Positions 36,204-47,599 of a stretch of DNA of 64,000 nt are shown piece by piece. This DNA is from Phytophthora colocasiae (Eukaryota; Oomycota; Peronosporomycetes; Peronosporales; Peronosporaceae). Every line of letters starts with the position of its first letter. The first letter of the stretch is position 1. The notes below the pieces were generated by a model, which made no database searches, was not told the DNA's origin, and saw nothing but the letters and a program-made list of their open reading frames with translations. Both the position numbers and the translations under genes were made by a program. Location of the stretch: NCBI GenBank assembly GCA_018806915.1, contig JAGKQI010000066.1, forward strand, positions 248,001 through 312,000, written 5' to 3'.

Positions 36204-37080
36204 ATGGTTCTATTGAACTGCGCGATCATCGAAGAAGGGAGAGCGAGCGTGGTCTTTATTGAGATTGACGAGTCGAAGACTGGTACTCAACTGAAGGAAT
36301 CGACCAAGAAGACGAAGGTCATTAAGGATTCTGCAGGCGACCTCCAGCTCTACCTGGCTGCGCAAGATGACGAATGTAATGTTTGGTTATTGGAGAAAAG
36401 CTCAGACGATATGAAAAAACTGGAGAATGGCGAGAAGACTGCCCTCATTGAAGAGCTAATGTCGGAAAACAACAAGTTAAATGCAGGCAATACGCTGAGA
36501 TACTACCTGGATGATGTAGATCCTCCGTGGACTGATGATGAGATCCACTTTCTGGTGGTGGTTGTGGGCGTTTCGAGCTGCTTAACCCTCACGTATACGA
36601 CTCGAGCTTAAACTGAAAAGAAATATCTGGTTGATTTCGGACTACCGGTATTACACGCAAGTGAAGCTGTACTGCCGACCTGCGTTCCACTTGCAGTTTG
36701 ACTTTCTGGCCAAAAATGTACTGGACAAAGGCCATCTTGGCTACATTCTCGGTCCTAGAACAGTGGTTGTGACGTGGATCCATGTTACAGACTATGAAGG
36801 CTGTTACTGTGTGCGTTTGGTTGGTAATAAGCGGCAATGTGTATTGATCTCAGTTGAAGGCTTGGACAAGGTGTTACTGCTAGAGAAAGATACACAACAC
36901 CACTTGCTGGACGGAGGAGTGTTCCATACTCACCACCAAGTGTATGAGGTGGCTTTTGTATCCAGACACTACAATGAAGAGACGACTCTCGTTCATGTGT
37001 TCTGTGGCTTCCCGTTACAAAAATTACGAGCAAGAGGATCTAAGGAGCACTGGAATTTCAAGTGGAGTCTTGGACTTTAG
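36204..37080 (+). pseudogene. Crinkler (CRN)-like effector gene, probably broken
   Basis: The first frame (36204-36611) matches the CRN N-terminal ubiquitin-like module: LNCAIIEEG at the start, a variant LYLAA motif where LFLAK is usual (about residues 48-53), then WL-type spacing and HFLVVVV where HVLVVVP is usual. No secretion signal is evident, as in many CRNs. After the HFLVVV segment the frame ends. A second open frame (36631-37080) continues in another phase with an unrecognised C-terminal domain; a frame break near 36570-36600 is likely. CRNs are translocated oomycete proteins that act in host nuclei, some causing cell death. Whether this copy is functional cannot be told. Confidence 0.6.
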
Positions 37081-37586
37081 AAGAGTTTTAGTGCGACAGA
37101 AGATACGGTCGACGCAGCAGGGAATACGCTGGACAAGTGGCCTAAAGCCAGTAGAATTGCTGTCTAAGATGGAGTCCTAACGCTGTCAGAAGTCTGGATT
37201 AAACTGAAAAAGTGAATCCAAGATGGATATGATGCAATTATGGTCTGTAAACGGACTGGACACGTGCGAATGGTACAAGTTACGTGCACCTTTCGCATTG
37301 ATTTATTCTACTTGTGGTTGGAGCAATTTGCAGGCTCAAAGGAAGCATTTAAGGTTCAGAAGCTAGAAATGTCTTTCTGGTGGATTGACGGACTTTAAGG
37401 TAACGGAAGTGTATGGAGAAGGGATGTTGACGAAGTTTGGCTGGCTGAACGGCAAGGAGAAGACGAAAATTACGTGTGCTGCGATGAAAAGACTATTTTA
37501 ACCTTAAAGTGCAGCATTTTGGCACCCTGTTGCCACATTTCCAAGACCACGCTCTTTGATAACGCATGCAGACATTCTATTGGAGT
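37081..37586. other. Intergenic or decayed CRN 3' part
   Basis: No sustained ORF. The composition resembles the preceding CRN C-terminal region, so it may be its decayed continuation. It precedes the convergent gene end at 37587. Confidence 0.3.
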
Positions 37587-39819
37587 TTAGTCTAACTTGG
37601 ACGACGCGCGTCCACCGATATCGGAACCCGATGAGAGTGAAGCCAATAGGGACTTGATACTCTGCCGCAACTTGTTCCGTAACGCTGTAAACTGCAGCGC
37701 CTCCGCTTGACCACGGTCTTCCTCCTTCTTCTCCTTCTTCTCTTCGTCTGAATCCTTTGTCTGTACTTGCTGTTCGAATTGCTGTTCTTGACGAGCAGCT
37801 TCTGCAGCTTCAAAACTTGGATACTCAAAAGACTGAGCAAAACTGGGGTAGATTTTCTGCAGACTGCGCTGTAGTTCCTTCTGCATCGTAGTCCTCAAAA
37901 TTGAGACCACCTTCTCCAAGCAATCGAGTACAAACACTGCGTCTTGAAGCTGTAGAATAGCATAGACGTTAGGAATAATATACCCAGCAAAAAGTATCCA
38001 AGCTCTCGCCTTTACCTTCTTCATTGCTTCAAGATACGATTCGCAGCGGTGTGGGAACACTGAGTCCGATACAAACGATTCCCAAATGTCGATACTTCCC
38101 TGACTTCCACTCACTGGAGCATTAACCTGCACTTGATGCTGGTGGAACGCGAGTGCGAGCAGAAGCTCCTCCGCCACCATTTGCTCTCTCAACGTCGGAA
38201 GCAATGCAACAACCTTGGGGACACGAACGATGTATCCGGCAAACCCTGAATGCCACAGAGCACATTCACCCAGGAGGCGAAGAAGAGCTGGGAACCAGCG
38301 CTTTTCCAGACACTCAGCTTGTTGCACCTTCTGAGCGTCGTTAACTGGTGTTGGAGGCAGAAGCATCAGCAACGTTCGCAACATTCCACTCTCGTGGAGC
38401 TTCTCGACAATCGTACGAGCGTTGGGTGAGGCGAAGAGCATGAAGTGCAGCAACTGCAGGAAAACCACGGTCAACTCAGCATCTCCATCGTCTTCGTCTC
38501 ATTTGCTGGAGCGTCTTTACGACTGACGACGCTCGAAACTGGTACAAGCTGGTGGATTTCCTTTGAAATGAGAGGCAGCAGTTCCTGGATGGCTAACGCT
38601 AAGCCTTGCTGTGCCCGCTGTGCCGCTCCTTGATGAAATTCTCGAGAGATCGCCAGCTCTGCTAATACTCGATAGACTAAATGCTGCGGCTGAACACGGT
38701 GTTGTACTGTAATAGGAACAGCTTGAAGGAACTCGATCAGTTCCTTTAAGCGCCATAACGCATTGCGACTGGAGTTCGGGAAACGGAGAACGCGGTCTCG
38801 CAGCACGTACAGATACCTGCTCCATTCACCACGTGGTCCATACAGTGCCGAATTGCGCTTGTCTTCTGGTGTTTTAGAGTCTTCAAGTGCCTGATTAACT
38901 AACAGCCGCATGATAACAACAAGTTCATCATCCAGACGCCACATCTCCCATTTTTCCATGGATACAGGCTCGAAAGACGATGAGAATGTCTGAGAGGCCA
39001 GAAACCGCAGCTTTTCGCTTCTCGACACTCTTTTAGTTGATTTCTGGTGGCTCCACATGGGAATGCGGTGGTCACGAGGCTCTGGCAAGTGACCTTCGTA
39101 CACCTCACTCAAGTCATCAGGGTCCTCTTGAGCTGCAAACTTCTCCACAAAATCGTCGTCATCCTCCTTCTTCTCAACAGGAAGCTTGTCAGTCTTCTTT
39201 TGCTCTAGTTCTTGCTGTTTAATCTCCAGTGAGGACAGCAGCGTCTCCACTTGAGAGTCGTCTGGCGTCTCCAAACACCAGTGAAAATCAGCAGAAATAT
39301 AGCAGCAGCCAATAGTCCACTGCCCTCCGAGCTACGAGATGATCTCTGTGCTCCAGTAGATTTAGCTGACGTATCCTGACCGTTTAAGTACGCCACACCG
39401 TCTAGTAACGTGGCTGTAAGGGGAATCTCAGCTACTACGTGTCGAGTCGATTTCTCAGTCGAAACGCGTCTGTAGAGCTCCGCCAGAGCCTCAATCGACG
39501 TCTCTTGTACTTGGGGGAAATCAAATTGCAGTTGCATATACGCATCCTTCGCCATACGCTCGCTATCGTTGCTAGAGATTGATAAGACCCCGGACTGGAA
39601 GAGTCCAGTGAACTCTTGAGGCGATCTCTCGCCTTCTGTGGCACTATCAGAGCTAGAACTACCCTCAGCAGCATCAGAAGACGATGGAAAAGGAGAAGGG
39701 AGTAAGGAGGCACCACCAGAAAGCGTCGTATTCTCCTGGAGCGCCGCCACGAGCTGCTGGATGAAGAGCTCCCGTTCAGCGTCCATGCTGGTCAAAATAT
39801 GATGTACAATGGGATTCAT
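37587..39819 (-). CDS. Conserved-looking protein of unknown function, membrane segment plus helical repeats
   Basis: Three consecutive minus-strand frames (39819-39205, 39274-38471, 38474-37587) form one product of about 740 residues after two frame breaks (about 39290 and 38480). Each break leaves overlapping open frames, as expected from single indels. The N-terminus contains a Ser-rich segment and a hydrophobic stretch GLLAAAIFLLIFTG (about residues 170-184), then a Lys/Glu/Asp-rich linker. The rest is Leu-rich alpha-helical, armadillo/HEAT-like in feel (RTLLMLLPPTPV, WFPALLRLLGECALW), ending in an acidic coiled coil (DSDEEKKEKKEEDRGQ). I do not recognise the family. The start lies 41 bases from the right arm of the inverted duplication. 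Confidence 0.55.
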
Positions 39820-39860
39820 GACAGTATATAGGTTTTCAAAAATGTAGCCATCAGGGTAAA

Positions 39861-41951
39861 CAGGCTACTGCCACCAGGATCGCTCCCATGGTGGCCGTAA
39901 ACTGTAGCGAGTCTCAACAATATTTTTTCAGCCGTACCAGATTGTAGTATGACGGACAGACGGCAGAATAGCTCACCAGAATGGTTCAAACGTCTTGACG
40001 GCACCCTTGACTTACCTTTTGGTAACTTACACAATGCAGAGAGAGAGAGAGAGAGAGAGATAGCGACGAGTTGGTCTGTGTCCTGCGTGTAGCTGTCCCT
40101 CCGTTCGTAACAATAGGCTATTGAGCTGCATTACCTTCCAGCTGCAGTCCAAGCCAAGCGTACACGGGTCGTTAGTCGTTCTTGTGTCTGGGTTGGGTTG
40201 GCACGCGGCCGTTTGCATTGGCTCTACGCCGTGGCGCTCCGAGCTCGAGCAAAGAAAGACTTGACGGCACCGAGCATCACCCGGCTCCGCTTCGACGAAC
40301 GCCATGCCAGCCAGTATCATTCAAGCCCACCTATTCCTGGCAACGGCGATGAATCTACGCTGCGTCCGGAGCGTTGCCAGCGAGCACTTGATGTGTCTAC
40401 TAGGCACTGTCTAGCGGGCTAGATTCTATCTAGGATATCGGATGACCGGTCTTGCCTTGGGCTGTTTCCAAAGTTTCAACAACAGACCACGACGGCGCAG
40501 CTGGGACGGGCAGGCGGAATACTCTAGCACCACTCGGCGAGCTTCATAATCAGCCCCGCAGCGATCAAGGCTAGGTTCTCGCTGCTGCAGCACCAGAGAC
40601 TGGTCCTGCTCTCCGTTTGCGGCAGAACAAGGACAACCACGCTAACCGTTCGTCGGTTATGACCACTGTAAGCGCGGTATATTGCTTAAGGCGAGGCAGG
40701 CGCGTGTATCTGGCACACGTTGCTGTTGCTGGGCTGGTGGAGAGATCGTTACGCGTCGTGTCGTGTGAAAGTTGTGCTCCGACGACGTCTTGTTTCAGAA
40801 TGTGTTGATCGTCGATTACAGGGACAAAAAAGCGCCTGTCTGTCGCTGATGGTCCTTCTCTGGTTCTGCGTCGTGGTGAAGAACATGTCACTGCGACGTG
40901 CGTCTTGTTTCAGAATGTGTGAGCGGGTTTACCCGACCGTGGAATTACGGTGGACAGCCGCATGGAATCTATGTAGCTGTAGCCTACAGCGGGCGGTTCA
41001 CGCTGCCCAAGACATCTGCATCTCGACTTGAATTAGACAACCCAACTGGTCTACAGACGATTGCTACTTGCCGTCAACAACCACTGCTCAAGCACTGCTT
41101 GCTTGACAAGCAGGCCAGCGTGATCCTTCCGCTTGGGAGTGTTCTGCTGGCATGTAGCCATGTGACGGTCGGTTGTCAATTCGCAAAAGGTGATCAGAGA
41201 CGGAGCGAAACGTCAGAAGATCGCCGATGCGTGTTTATTTTGCAATTGCGGACACCAACAGATTCGCCGTGTTTGGCAAGGTATTAGCAAGCGAGGCGAA
41301 GACGGAAGGCATGCGAGATACTTTCGCACTAGATTAGAGCTGCGGGTACAGTATCTGGATACAGCTATGCACTACCCCTTAGAACAACGATGTGGCCTGG
41401 CGCGTCGAGCTTTTAGTCCTTGTGTCGGAAGGTGATTCGCGAGCGTTGGGTCACTAGGCTTTACATACACAACCACGGATTGGGGAAGGTGTAGCGCTGA
41501 CGAACATCTCGTTCAAGTGCCGGTGACCTACACAGGGGTATCATGCATACCACCCCACTGCAAGTTGATTTGGCGTGGTTGCACTTGCTTGGTTGAAGTG
41601 TATGCAAATGCAGTACATGTAGATGAGGCATGGTGCAGCACAAAAGCGCAGCCAGGTTGCAGTTGATTTCCTTGGGGATTCATTGCTACATGTACAGACA
41701 AAGGAAATAAGTTACTGCCTACCATCCTTAGAAGCTGCTGAATGCTGTGCTTCCACTGCCGCTGTTTCGGTGGGTCATTTCGTCTGTTTTGGCAACTCCA
41801 TCAAAGGCTGCAATGTATCCGATCGCTGCTTCCAGCATCGTGGCGTAGTACAGTACCCACTATCGCCAATCATCAGTGCTGTGATCATCGTCTCGCTGAT
41901 CAAATGACGAGCCACAATGACGCTCCGCAGACGACAACACGCCAGTACGAA
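39861..41951 (-). repeat. Inverted segmental duplication, right arm (pre-insertion state)
   Basis: This is the reverse complement of the left arm 24474-27208 plus 32343-32418. It includes a copy of the last about 219 coding bases of the PH-VPS9 gene (41951 to about 41733) without the rest of that gene. It lacks both the pogo-like element (empty site near 40972) and the MULE (empty site 39907-39938). The copied VPS9 end has small differences, including changed residues after GDSGY, and is a pseudogene fragment. Confidence 0.85.
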
Positions 41952-42268
41952 TGAAGAGGAAATGCTGCAGAGTGGGAAAGAGAAGATGTGCATTTGTTTT
42001 TCTTTGCTGAATGATTAACAGAGCCCAGAGCAATTAAAGTAGGCCGGCACGAGTTGTAACGATGAAATTAATTGCTGACCAAAACAAACCATTCGTGCGT
42101 TAACTGGTTGGGTCTGCCTTTCGACCCCATCAATCGTAGTTAGATGCAGCTCCATCCTCCGTTGCAGTTCTTCTCCAGGGTCCTTCACACCTTTGTTGTC
42201 GAATACGATCTACCACAGTGACTTAGCTATGCGCTCGTCTTCAAGCTACAGTCTCCACTCGGTGGCAC
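41952..42268. other. Intergenic, no feature seen
   Basis: Unique-looking sequence between the duplication end and the GIY-YIG-like ORF. No ORF of note. Confidence 0.4.
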
Positions 42269-43216
42269 TCACGGAGCTATACGCCATCCTGGACCTGTTA
42301 ACTCGACCCTCTCGGGAAGACCAGGCACACTTGGTCTTATCCTCTGTGGCTGAAACTGCGGATCCCTGCCGATCGTGTTCTCAACGGCGTGTATGTGGTC
42401 GGGGGTCATTCTTGTTTCTGGGGGCTCAAACGCGATCCTCAAAGCGCAGACGATGTCGTGGATCATTGTAAGGTTGTCCTCGTGAAAGGCGAACGTCTCT
42501 GTAGTCAACCCTTCACCGTTTTGAATAGGACGAGCTAGTCCTAGTTCCGTTAGCTTTTTCAGAAGTTCAAACTCTGCTTTGACACGGTCATTTTCCATGC
42601 ACTCCAGCCCGAACAGAAAATTAACTGAGCCTTTGTTGTACGAAGAACTGTTGGATCTGTGCTCGGTTAGTCTTCTCGGGATGTCCTGGGACTGCCCCAC
42701 TTTCAAAAGAAAGGACCCCTCCGGTTCCTTTCTCTGGGTCAGCGTAGATAACCGATCAACAATGAGACCCACACCTCCGAAATGTCTGGCGAACTGGTCC
42801 AGACCCCTAGACTTCCCCAGCTTCGACTGTAGAGCCTTCCACGACACATAAGGTATGGCTTCGTGGTAGTATAAGTTTGAACCGATAAAGGGCATCTCGA
42901 GAATCCGGAGCAGGTGTGCCGCGATCTTGACTCTGACGCGCGGGGGGTCCCGGTGCTGGCGTGTTGCCACTGCACGAAATAACTCCAAACGCGCTTGCTT
43001 CTCTGTGGACGTGGGCATCTCTTGGCAGAGTGAGGTCAGGCTGGGAGTGCCGGGCTGGCACTGCAGGGCTGGCCAGCATGGGACTCCCGGAAGCCTTCCG
43101 ATCAAGGGTGACAAGCAGCGATCCACTTCGAAGTGGGAATCCACCATAATACGGTAGAACGCTACAACCCTTGAAGATCGATTGCCGTCCCTGCTATTTT
43201 GAATGAGCATAATCAT
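42269..43216 (-). CDS. GIY-YIG/T5orf172-like nuclease-domain protein
   Basis: Uninterrupted 315-residue frame from ATG at 43216, notable because most other genes here have frame breaks. The middle part reads GSFLLKVGQSQDIPRRLTEH, then FLFGLECMENDRVKAEFELLKKL. This fits the small GIY-YIG-type fold of T5orf172/DUF1766 domains (beta strand ending K-V-G, x-D-x-x-R-R-L helix with the catalytic-type Arg, then a helix with the metal-type Glu). The N-terminal half, rich in Pro and Arg, is not recognised. In other organisms such domains occur in phage, large DNA viruses and mobile elements as well as host proteins. Function here is unknown; a structured DNA-cleaving or DNA-binding role is only inferred. 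Confidence 0.45.
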   Translation of the reverse strand: MIMLIQNSRDGNRSSRVVAFYRIMVDSHFEVDRCLSPLIGRLPGVPCWPALQCQPGTPSLTSLCQEMPTSTEKQARLELFRAVATRQHRDPPRVRVKIAAHLLRILEMPFIGSNLYYHEAIPYVSWKALQSKLGKSRGLDQFARHFGGVGLIVDRLSTLTQRKEPEGSFLLKVGQSQDIPRRLTEHRSNSSSYNKGSVNFLFGLECMENDRVKAEFELLKKLTELGLARPIQNGEGLTTETFAFHEDNLTMIHDIVCALRIAFEPPETRMTPDHIHAVENTIGRDPQFQPQRIRPSVPGLPERVELTGPGWRIAP

Positions 43217-43769
43217 ATTTAGTTTGACGCCAGTGATGATTGGAGAGGTACCATGCCCCCCACAAAGGAATATCAGACGGGCGCATCGGTAGCGATTGGC
43301 GGAAATGACTTATATTCTTATTTAGAGGTCCCTTAGCGTTACTCTCTTGGAAATCCAACTACATGTAAGTAACGCCACCGCCGTCGAATGCGCACTTGCA
43401 GGCGCGCAGGATGATTTCGGGATTTTCACACCCTGATTTACGGTAGTACCCACACCCTGATTTACGGTTAAACGGGATTGTTGTAGTGCCCCTTTTTTGG
43501 CACATTTTCAGATTGTGATCGATACGGTACGGTCTTTCACATGATTGGTGTAAAAACAAGTCACCTTGTGCTACGCCTTGCGCGTCTGCAAGTGCGATTT
43601 CGGCAGTGAAACTTGCTAGATGTATACAAGATATGCTAATGAATACATCGTGTTGCTTTCTTAGCGGGGGAGCGCGTGTAGCGATCGCACCGCCACGATA
43701 AGATAGCAAAAGGAAACGCAGGTCGGGACGGACGGAGAGGGTCGCCGCTTTCGCCGTGATTACGCAAGC
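43217..43769. other. Intergenic region with short repeats
   Basis: Contains GGTCCCTTAGCGTTACT at 43327-43343 (shared with 4362-4378) and two direct copies of CACACCCTGATTTACGGT at 43427-43444 and 43451-43468. No gene-like ORF. Confidence 0.5.
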
Positions 43770-43867
43770 TTGTGGGAGGACTAAATAAAACTTGGAAGGT
43801 TTCGGCAGCTATTTAGTCCCACAAATTAACTTTGGAAGGTTTTGGCAACTATTTAGTCCTCCCACAA
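43770..43867. repeat. 98-bp element with perfect 18-bp inverted ends upstream of NUP58-like gene
   Basis: TTGTGGGAGGACTAAATA (43770-43787) is the exact reverse complement of 43850-43867. Internally there are two imperfect tandem units of about 40 bases (ACTTGGAAGGTTTCGGCAG and ACTTTGGAAGGTTTTGGCAA). It ends 43 bases before the ATG at 43911, so it lies in the promoter or 5' leader. Confidence 0.6.
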
Positions 43868-43910
43868 ATTTTGTGGCGAGGCCCAAACCTCCACCCAACC
43901 AAAGTCCCTC

Positions 43911-45669
43911 ATGGCCTTCTCCTTCGGCGCCACTGCAGCCGCGCCTGCTGCCTCCTCCGGTACGTTACAGTCTTCATCTTCTTCTCCAGTTAAATCCTCA
44001 TCACTTTATCTCTTTCCCCTTGTTAGGCTTTGGCTTCAATGCTGCTCCTGCTGCTTCCAGTGGCTTCAGTTTCGGAGCGACTTCTACAGCTCCAACTGCC
44101 TCCAGTGGCTTCAGCTTTGGTGGAACCTCCGCAGCTCCCGCAGCTTCAAGTGGCTTCAGCTTTGGCGCTACACCGGCTGCTCCTGCAGCGTCTGGAGGCT
44201 TTAACTTTGGTGGAGCAGCGGCGACCCCTGCTGCCTCTTCAGGTTTCAGTTTTGGTGGGAACACGGCGGCACCTGCAGCCTCCAGCAGCTTCAGCTTTGG
44301 TGCGAAACCTGCTACTCCCTCTACAGGCTTCAGTTTTGGGGCATCTACAGCTCCTGCAGCTCCTACGACCAGTGTCTTTGGTGCTGCAACTCCTGCAGCT
44401 TCAGGATTCGGATTCGGAGCTACTGCTACGCAGCCTACAACGGGTTTTGGAAGCTTTGGCTTAGGTTCTAATGTTACTCAGCCAGCAGCCGCTCAGCCAG
44501 CGTACGTGTGTGGAATTCTCTACTACTTATTGGTAGAATAGTTACACTGACATATCTTTTTATTATGCATTAGTGGTCCTCCGATCACCTTGGAGACAGC
44601 ATTCGAAGCTCTGCCAGAAGATGTGAAGAAGAATATGACGCAGTTCCATGCCTTCCTGAAGGAACAGGATCAGTCGGACGCCTTCCTCAAGACTGTGTCA
44701 CCTCGTCAAATGGAAATGCTGCGTGAGAACATGGCCAAGCTGGAGCAGGAGGTGCTGGCTCGGCGCAACCGACAGGACCGTCAAACTGCTGCTGTGCAGC
44801 ATGTGCGCCAGGACGTTCGGCAGCTGCTTCATCAGGTAGACGCTGCCACGCTTACTCGTCGCAGTCTGGACAACAGCAATGGAAGCACCCCCAACATGTA
44901 CCACGTCATGCGACGCGTGGAAATGCCTTCACCCTACTACTGGGAGCTGCTAGGCCATTACGAGCAGAAGATGGCAGCGATCAAGTCACAGATTGAAGAT
45001 GTAGAGGCTCAGTTTAAGCCACTCTATGAAGGACGAACTGGATCTGCGACTGGAGCGCCGGCACCGGCACAACTGCAACAGATTTTGGTGGCGCAGAATG
45101 CTGCGCTCATGCAGGCTGCTGCTCGTGTGGCTGAAGTTCACGAGAAGGCGGAGGAAATGCGGCAACTTTTCCTGGTGAAGATGCAGGAGGACCTCGTTCG
45201 ACACGGTGAGAACCCCGCAACCTTCCAGAATCCATTCGACAAGCGCAAGAAGAGCAGCGAGGCGGACAAACGCCAGGCTATCGACAAGATTCGCTTCCGC
45301 ACAAGTGTCGCGCCTACAATTGTGACTCCCCAGCCAGCACCCGCAGCTCCTGCCGCTACCTCTGCCTTTGGATTCGGTACAGCAGCGGCTCCTACTAGCG
45401 GCTTCAGCTTTGGTTCAACTGCAGCGTCTGCCCCAGCCAAGACAGTATCATTCAACCTCACAAGTAGCACAGCCACGTCCGTGGCACCCCCTGCTACGAC
45501 TACGAGTATCACGGCTACCCCACTGACGACGGGAGGAACGACAGGAGGTTTCACAGCGCCCACAGTAGCCACAACCGGCTTCGCTTCATCATTTTTTCCT
45601 CCTGCTGCTGACAAACCAGCCGTAGGCTCCAAGCGGAACAGTGGCCGCGCGCAGAAAATGCGGAAGTAG
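43911..45669 (+). CDS. FG nucleoporin, Nup58/p45-like
   Basis: Exons 43911-43959, 44027-44501 and 44574-45669 join in phase across two GT-AG introns to give 539 residues. The N-terminal part is built from GFSFG/GFNFG repeats in Ala/Ser/Pro/Thr-rich sequence. The middle (about residues 180-390) is a coiled-coil domain with TAFEALPEDVKKNMTQFHAFLKEQ and VEMPSPYYWELLGHYEQKM, resembling Nup58/45. More FG-type motifs and a basic C-terminus (KRNSGRAQKMRK) follow. In known pores Nup58 joins Nup62 and Nup54 in the central transport channel. The frame is intact. Nup58 is favoured over Nup62 because the coiled coil is flanked by FG segments on both sides. Confidence 0.75.
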
Positions 45670-45885
45670 AGCGAGGAATGAGCCCATTGAGATACGTGCA
45701 GTAACTGGTAGACAGCTTTCCAGTAATTAAACAACCATGCAGATGGAGAAAAGTGGAGTGTGTACTAATATCTTACCGTTTTCCCTCGTCTCCAAAAAGG
45801 CTAGAAAAGAGAAGAACAACTGCAAATGAATTGGTAATGAAAGCGCCAAAAGCTGCTTGGCTATGCGTATCCCTCCCTCATCGAC

Positions 45886-47599
45886 TTATGTAGAGCACGG
45901 GATGAACTTCACGCTGGTCATGGTCTTGTTCATAGAGGCGAGCACCTCCAGAACATCCATGTTTGCAACACGCCACGTATCGTCGACCAGACCCTGTTCC
46001 GTCGAGTTGGAATCATCGGGGGCCGGGTACGGCCATAGCGAGTCGGGGTTCAACGTCCACCAGAAGCCGCCAGCAAGCGAACGGCTCTGTTGAGCCAGCC
46101 ATCTGAGCAATAACGTCCTTGACAATACGTGTACTCGTCAGCTTGGGCGTCCCATCGAGGTCGCCAACAAGACCACCGAAAGATGACAAAACCACAGCAC
46201 TTCCAGTGTCAAAAGCCGCTCCGAACGAGTAGTTCATGTTGAGCTTCACGTTGGCCAGAAGGTCTTCGTCACCGTACTCGACGTAATCTTCCAGTAAGTC
46301 TCCGCTCGTTGTGCCGTCCTCGAAGAAGAAAAAGACGTGGCAGGTATGAACTTGAAAAGTACTTCGGCGCGTACACCACCTTGTTGTCCGTGTCCAGAGT
46401 AATGGGAGCTGAGCTGACACTCAGAAAGGTCCGAGCCGGGAAGGAACGTGTTCTTAATTGAACGGTCTCCGTACGTGTCCTTGTGGCTCTCACCCTGCAC
46501 ACCCTGCACGAACGCCAGCCACTTCGGGCACTTCTTAACCATGTGGTTTCCGAGCTCCGTAGCTGCGACTGACCAGTCCGTGTCCGATCCATCTCCCCAC
46601 GTCGCATCCGGTGCTTAGACCATCCCTTGAGATCAATACCGATGATGTTGAAGTGGGTCGAGTCGCACATGGCCTCGGCCAGGTTCGTGATCGCCGTCTT
46701 GATGTCAGCCAGCTTGATGGACGAGCCGTACCACAGACCGGAGCTATCATCATCTGACGAGGACAGGACGTGGAAGTCCAGCACTACACCGATGTTGAAC
46801 TGGCTCCAGACCTTTGTACCAGCAGACCTAGCAGCGTGTTGTAACGTGAAGCCGTGGCTAGAGCTCGGTTCGAGTTGGTGTTGATAAGGTTCGTGTCAAT
46901 GTCCGTGTTACGCATCACAGCGTCAATAGACAGCGGGAACCGAACCACGTTGAACTTGTTGTAGTGCAGGAAGTAGGCGTAACGGTACAGCGAATCGCCA
47001 TCCACCGTGTTGTCCCACAGACCCTTGGGTACGCCCTTGCTGTCCTCCATCCCCTTCCAGTTGATGCCCTTAATGTCGATCTGTGTGGAAGTTCCGTCCG
47101 CCAGCTGAGCATAGATGCGGCCGTTCTTACTAATGTAGTTGGGCTGCTCACAGCCCTTGTCCGTGTATTCTTTGGGGTTAGTGACGGTAATGTCCGCCGA
47201 GTCAGTGGGGCTGCCATCGTCAATCTGTGTGCCGTCCGTGTACTTGGCTTCAGCAGCAGCTTCACTATTGGCTTCGGTCTCGTTCACGTCGTCGTGCACT
47301 TTAATACCGTAGTACGTGAGACCAGCCACAGACACGACAGCCAACAGCAACAGAGCAAGAGCTCCTGGCCATGTCTGTATAAAATAATCAAATAAGAGTG
47401 AATGTCAGTGATCAACACTCTGATTCAATATACCGAATCCAATGCGGTTACGTACCGACCGACGGCCGCGGTACCGCGCCTTCTTGCCTGCGAAGGTGGT
47501 GTCGACATCTGCGGCGGCGATGATGCGCTCAACCTCAGAGCTGCGGCCGGCCGAGAAGGAGCCTCGGCCTACGCGACTGGGGCGTCCAGACGTGCTCAT
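45886..47599 (-). CDS. Membrane-anchored GH5 glycosidase (cellulase/exoglucanase-like), frame-broken
   Basis: Exon 1 (47599-47456, 48 codons) and exon 2 (from 47374) join in phase across an 81-base intron. The protein begins with a basic cytoplasmic segment, then a transmembrane anchor WPGALALLLLAVVSVAGLTY (type II topology), a disordered acidic stretch and a GH5-type core: IDIKGINWKG, KFNVVRFPLS, VVLDFHVLSS, FNIIGIDLKG, then GGFWWTLNPDS near the end. About five frame breaks (about 46815, 46612, 46420, 46335 and 46075) occur, each with the conserved sequence resuming at once in another frame. I favour sequence error, but decay is possible. Such enzymes act on beta-glucans of the host or own cell wall. 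The gene is convergent with the nucleoporin gene. Confidence 0.65.

Noticed and set aside
43792..43910. Upstream extension of the nucleoporin ORF
   Set aside because: It starts inside the 98-bp inverted-repeat element, and the first exon with a good ATG and splice donor begins at 43911.
45886..47599. Calling the GH5 gene a clear pseudogene
   Set aside because: Its breaks look like those in essential genes nearby, so sequence error cannot be excluded.
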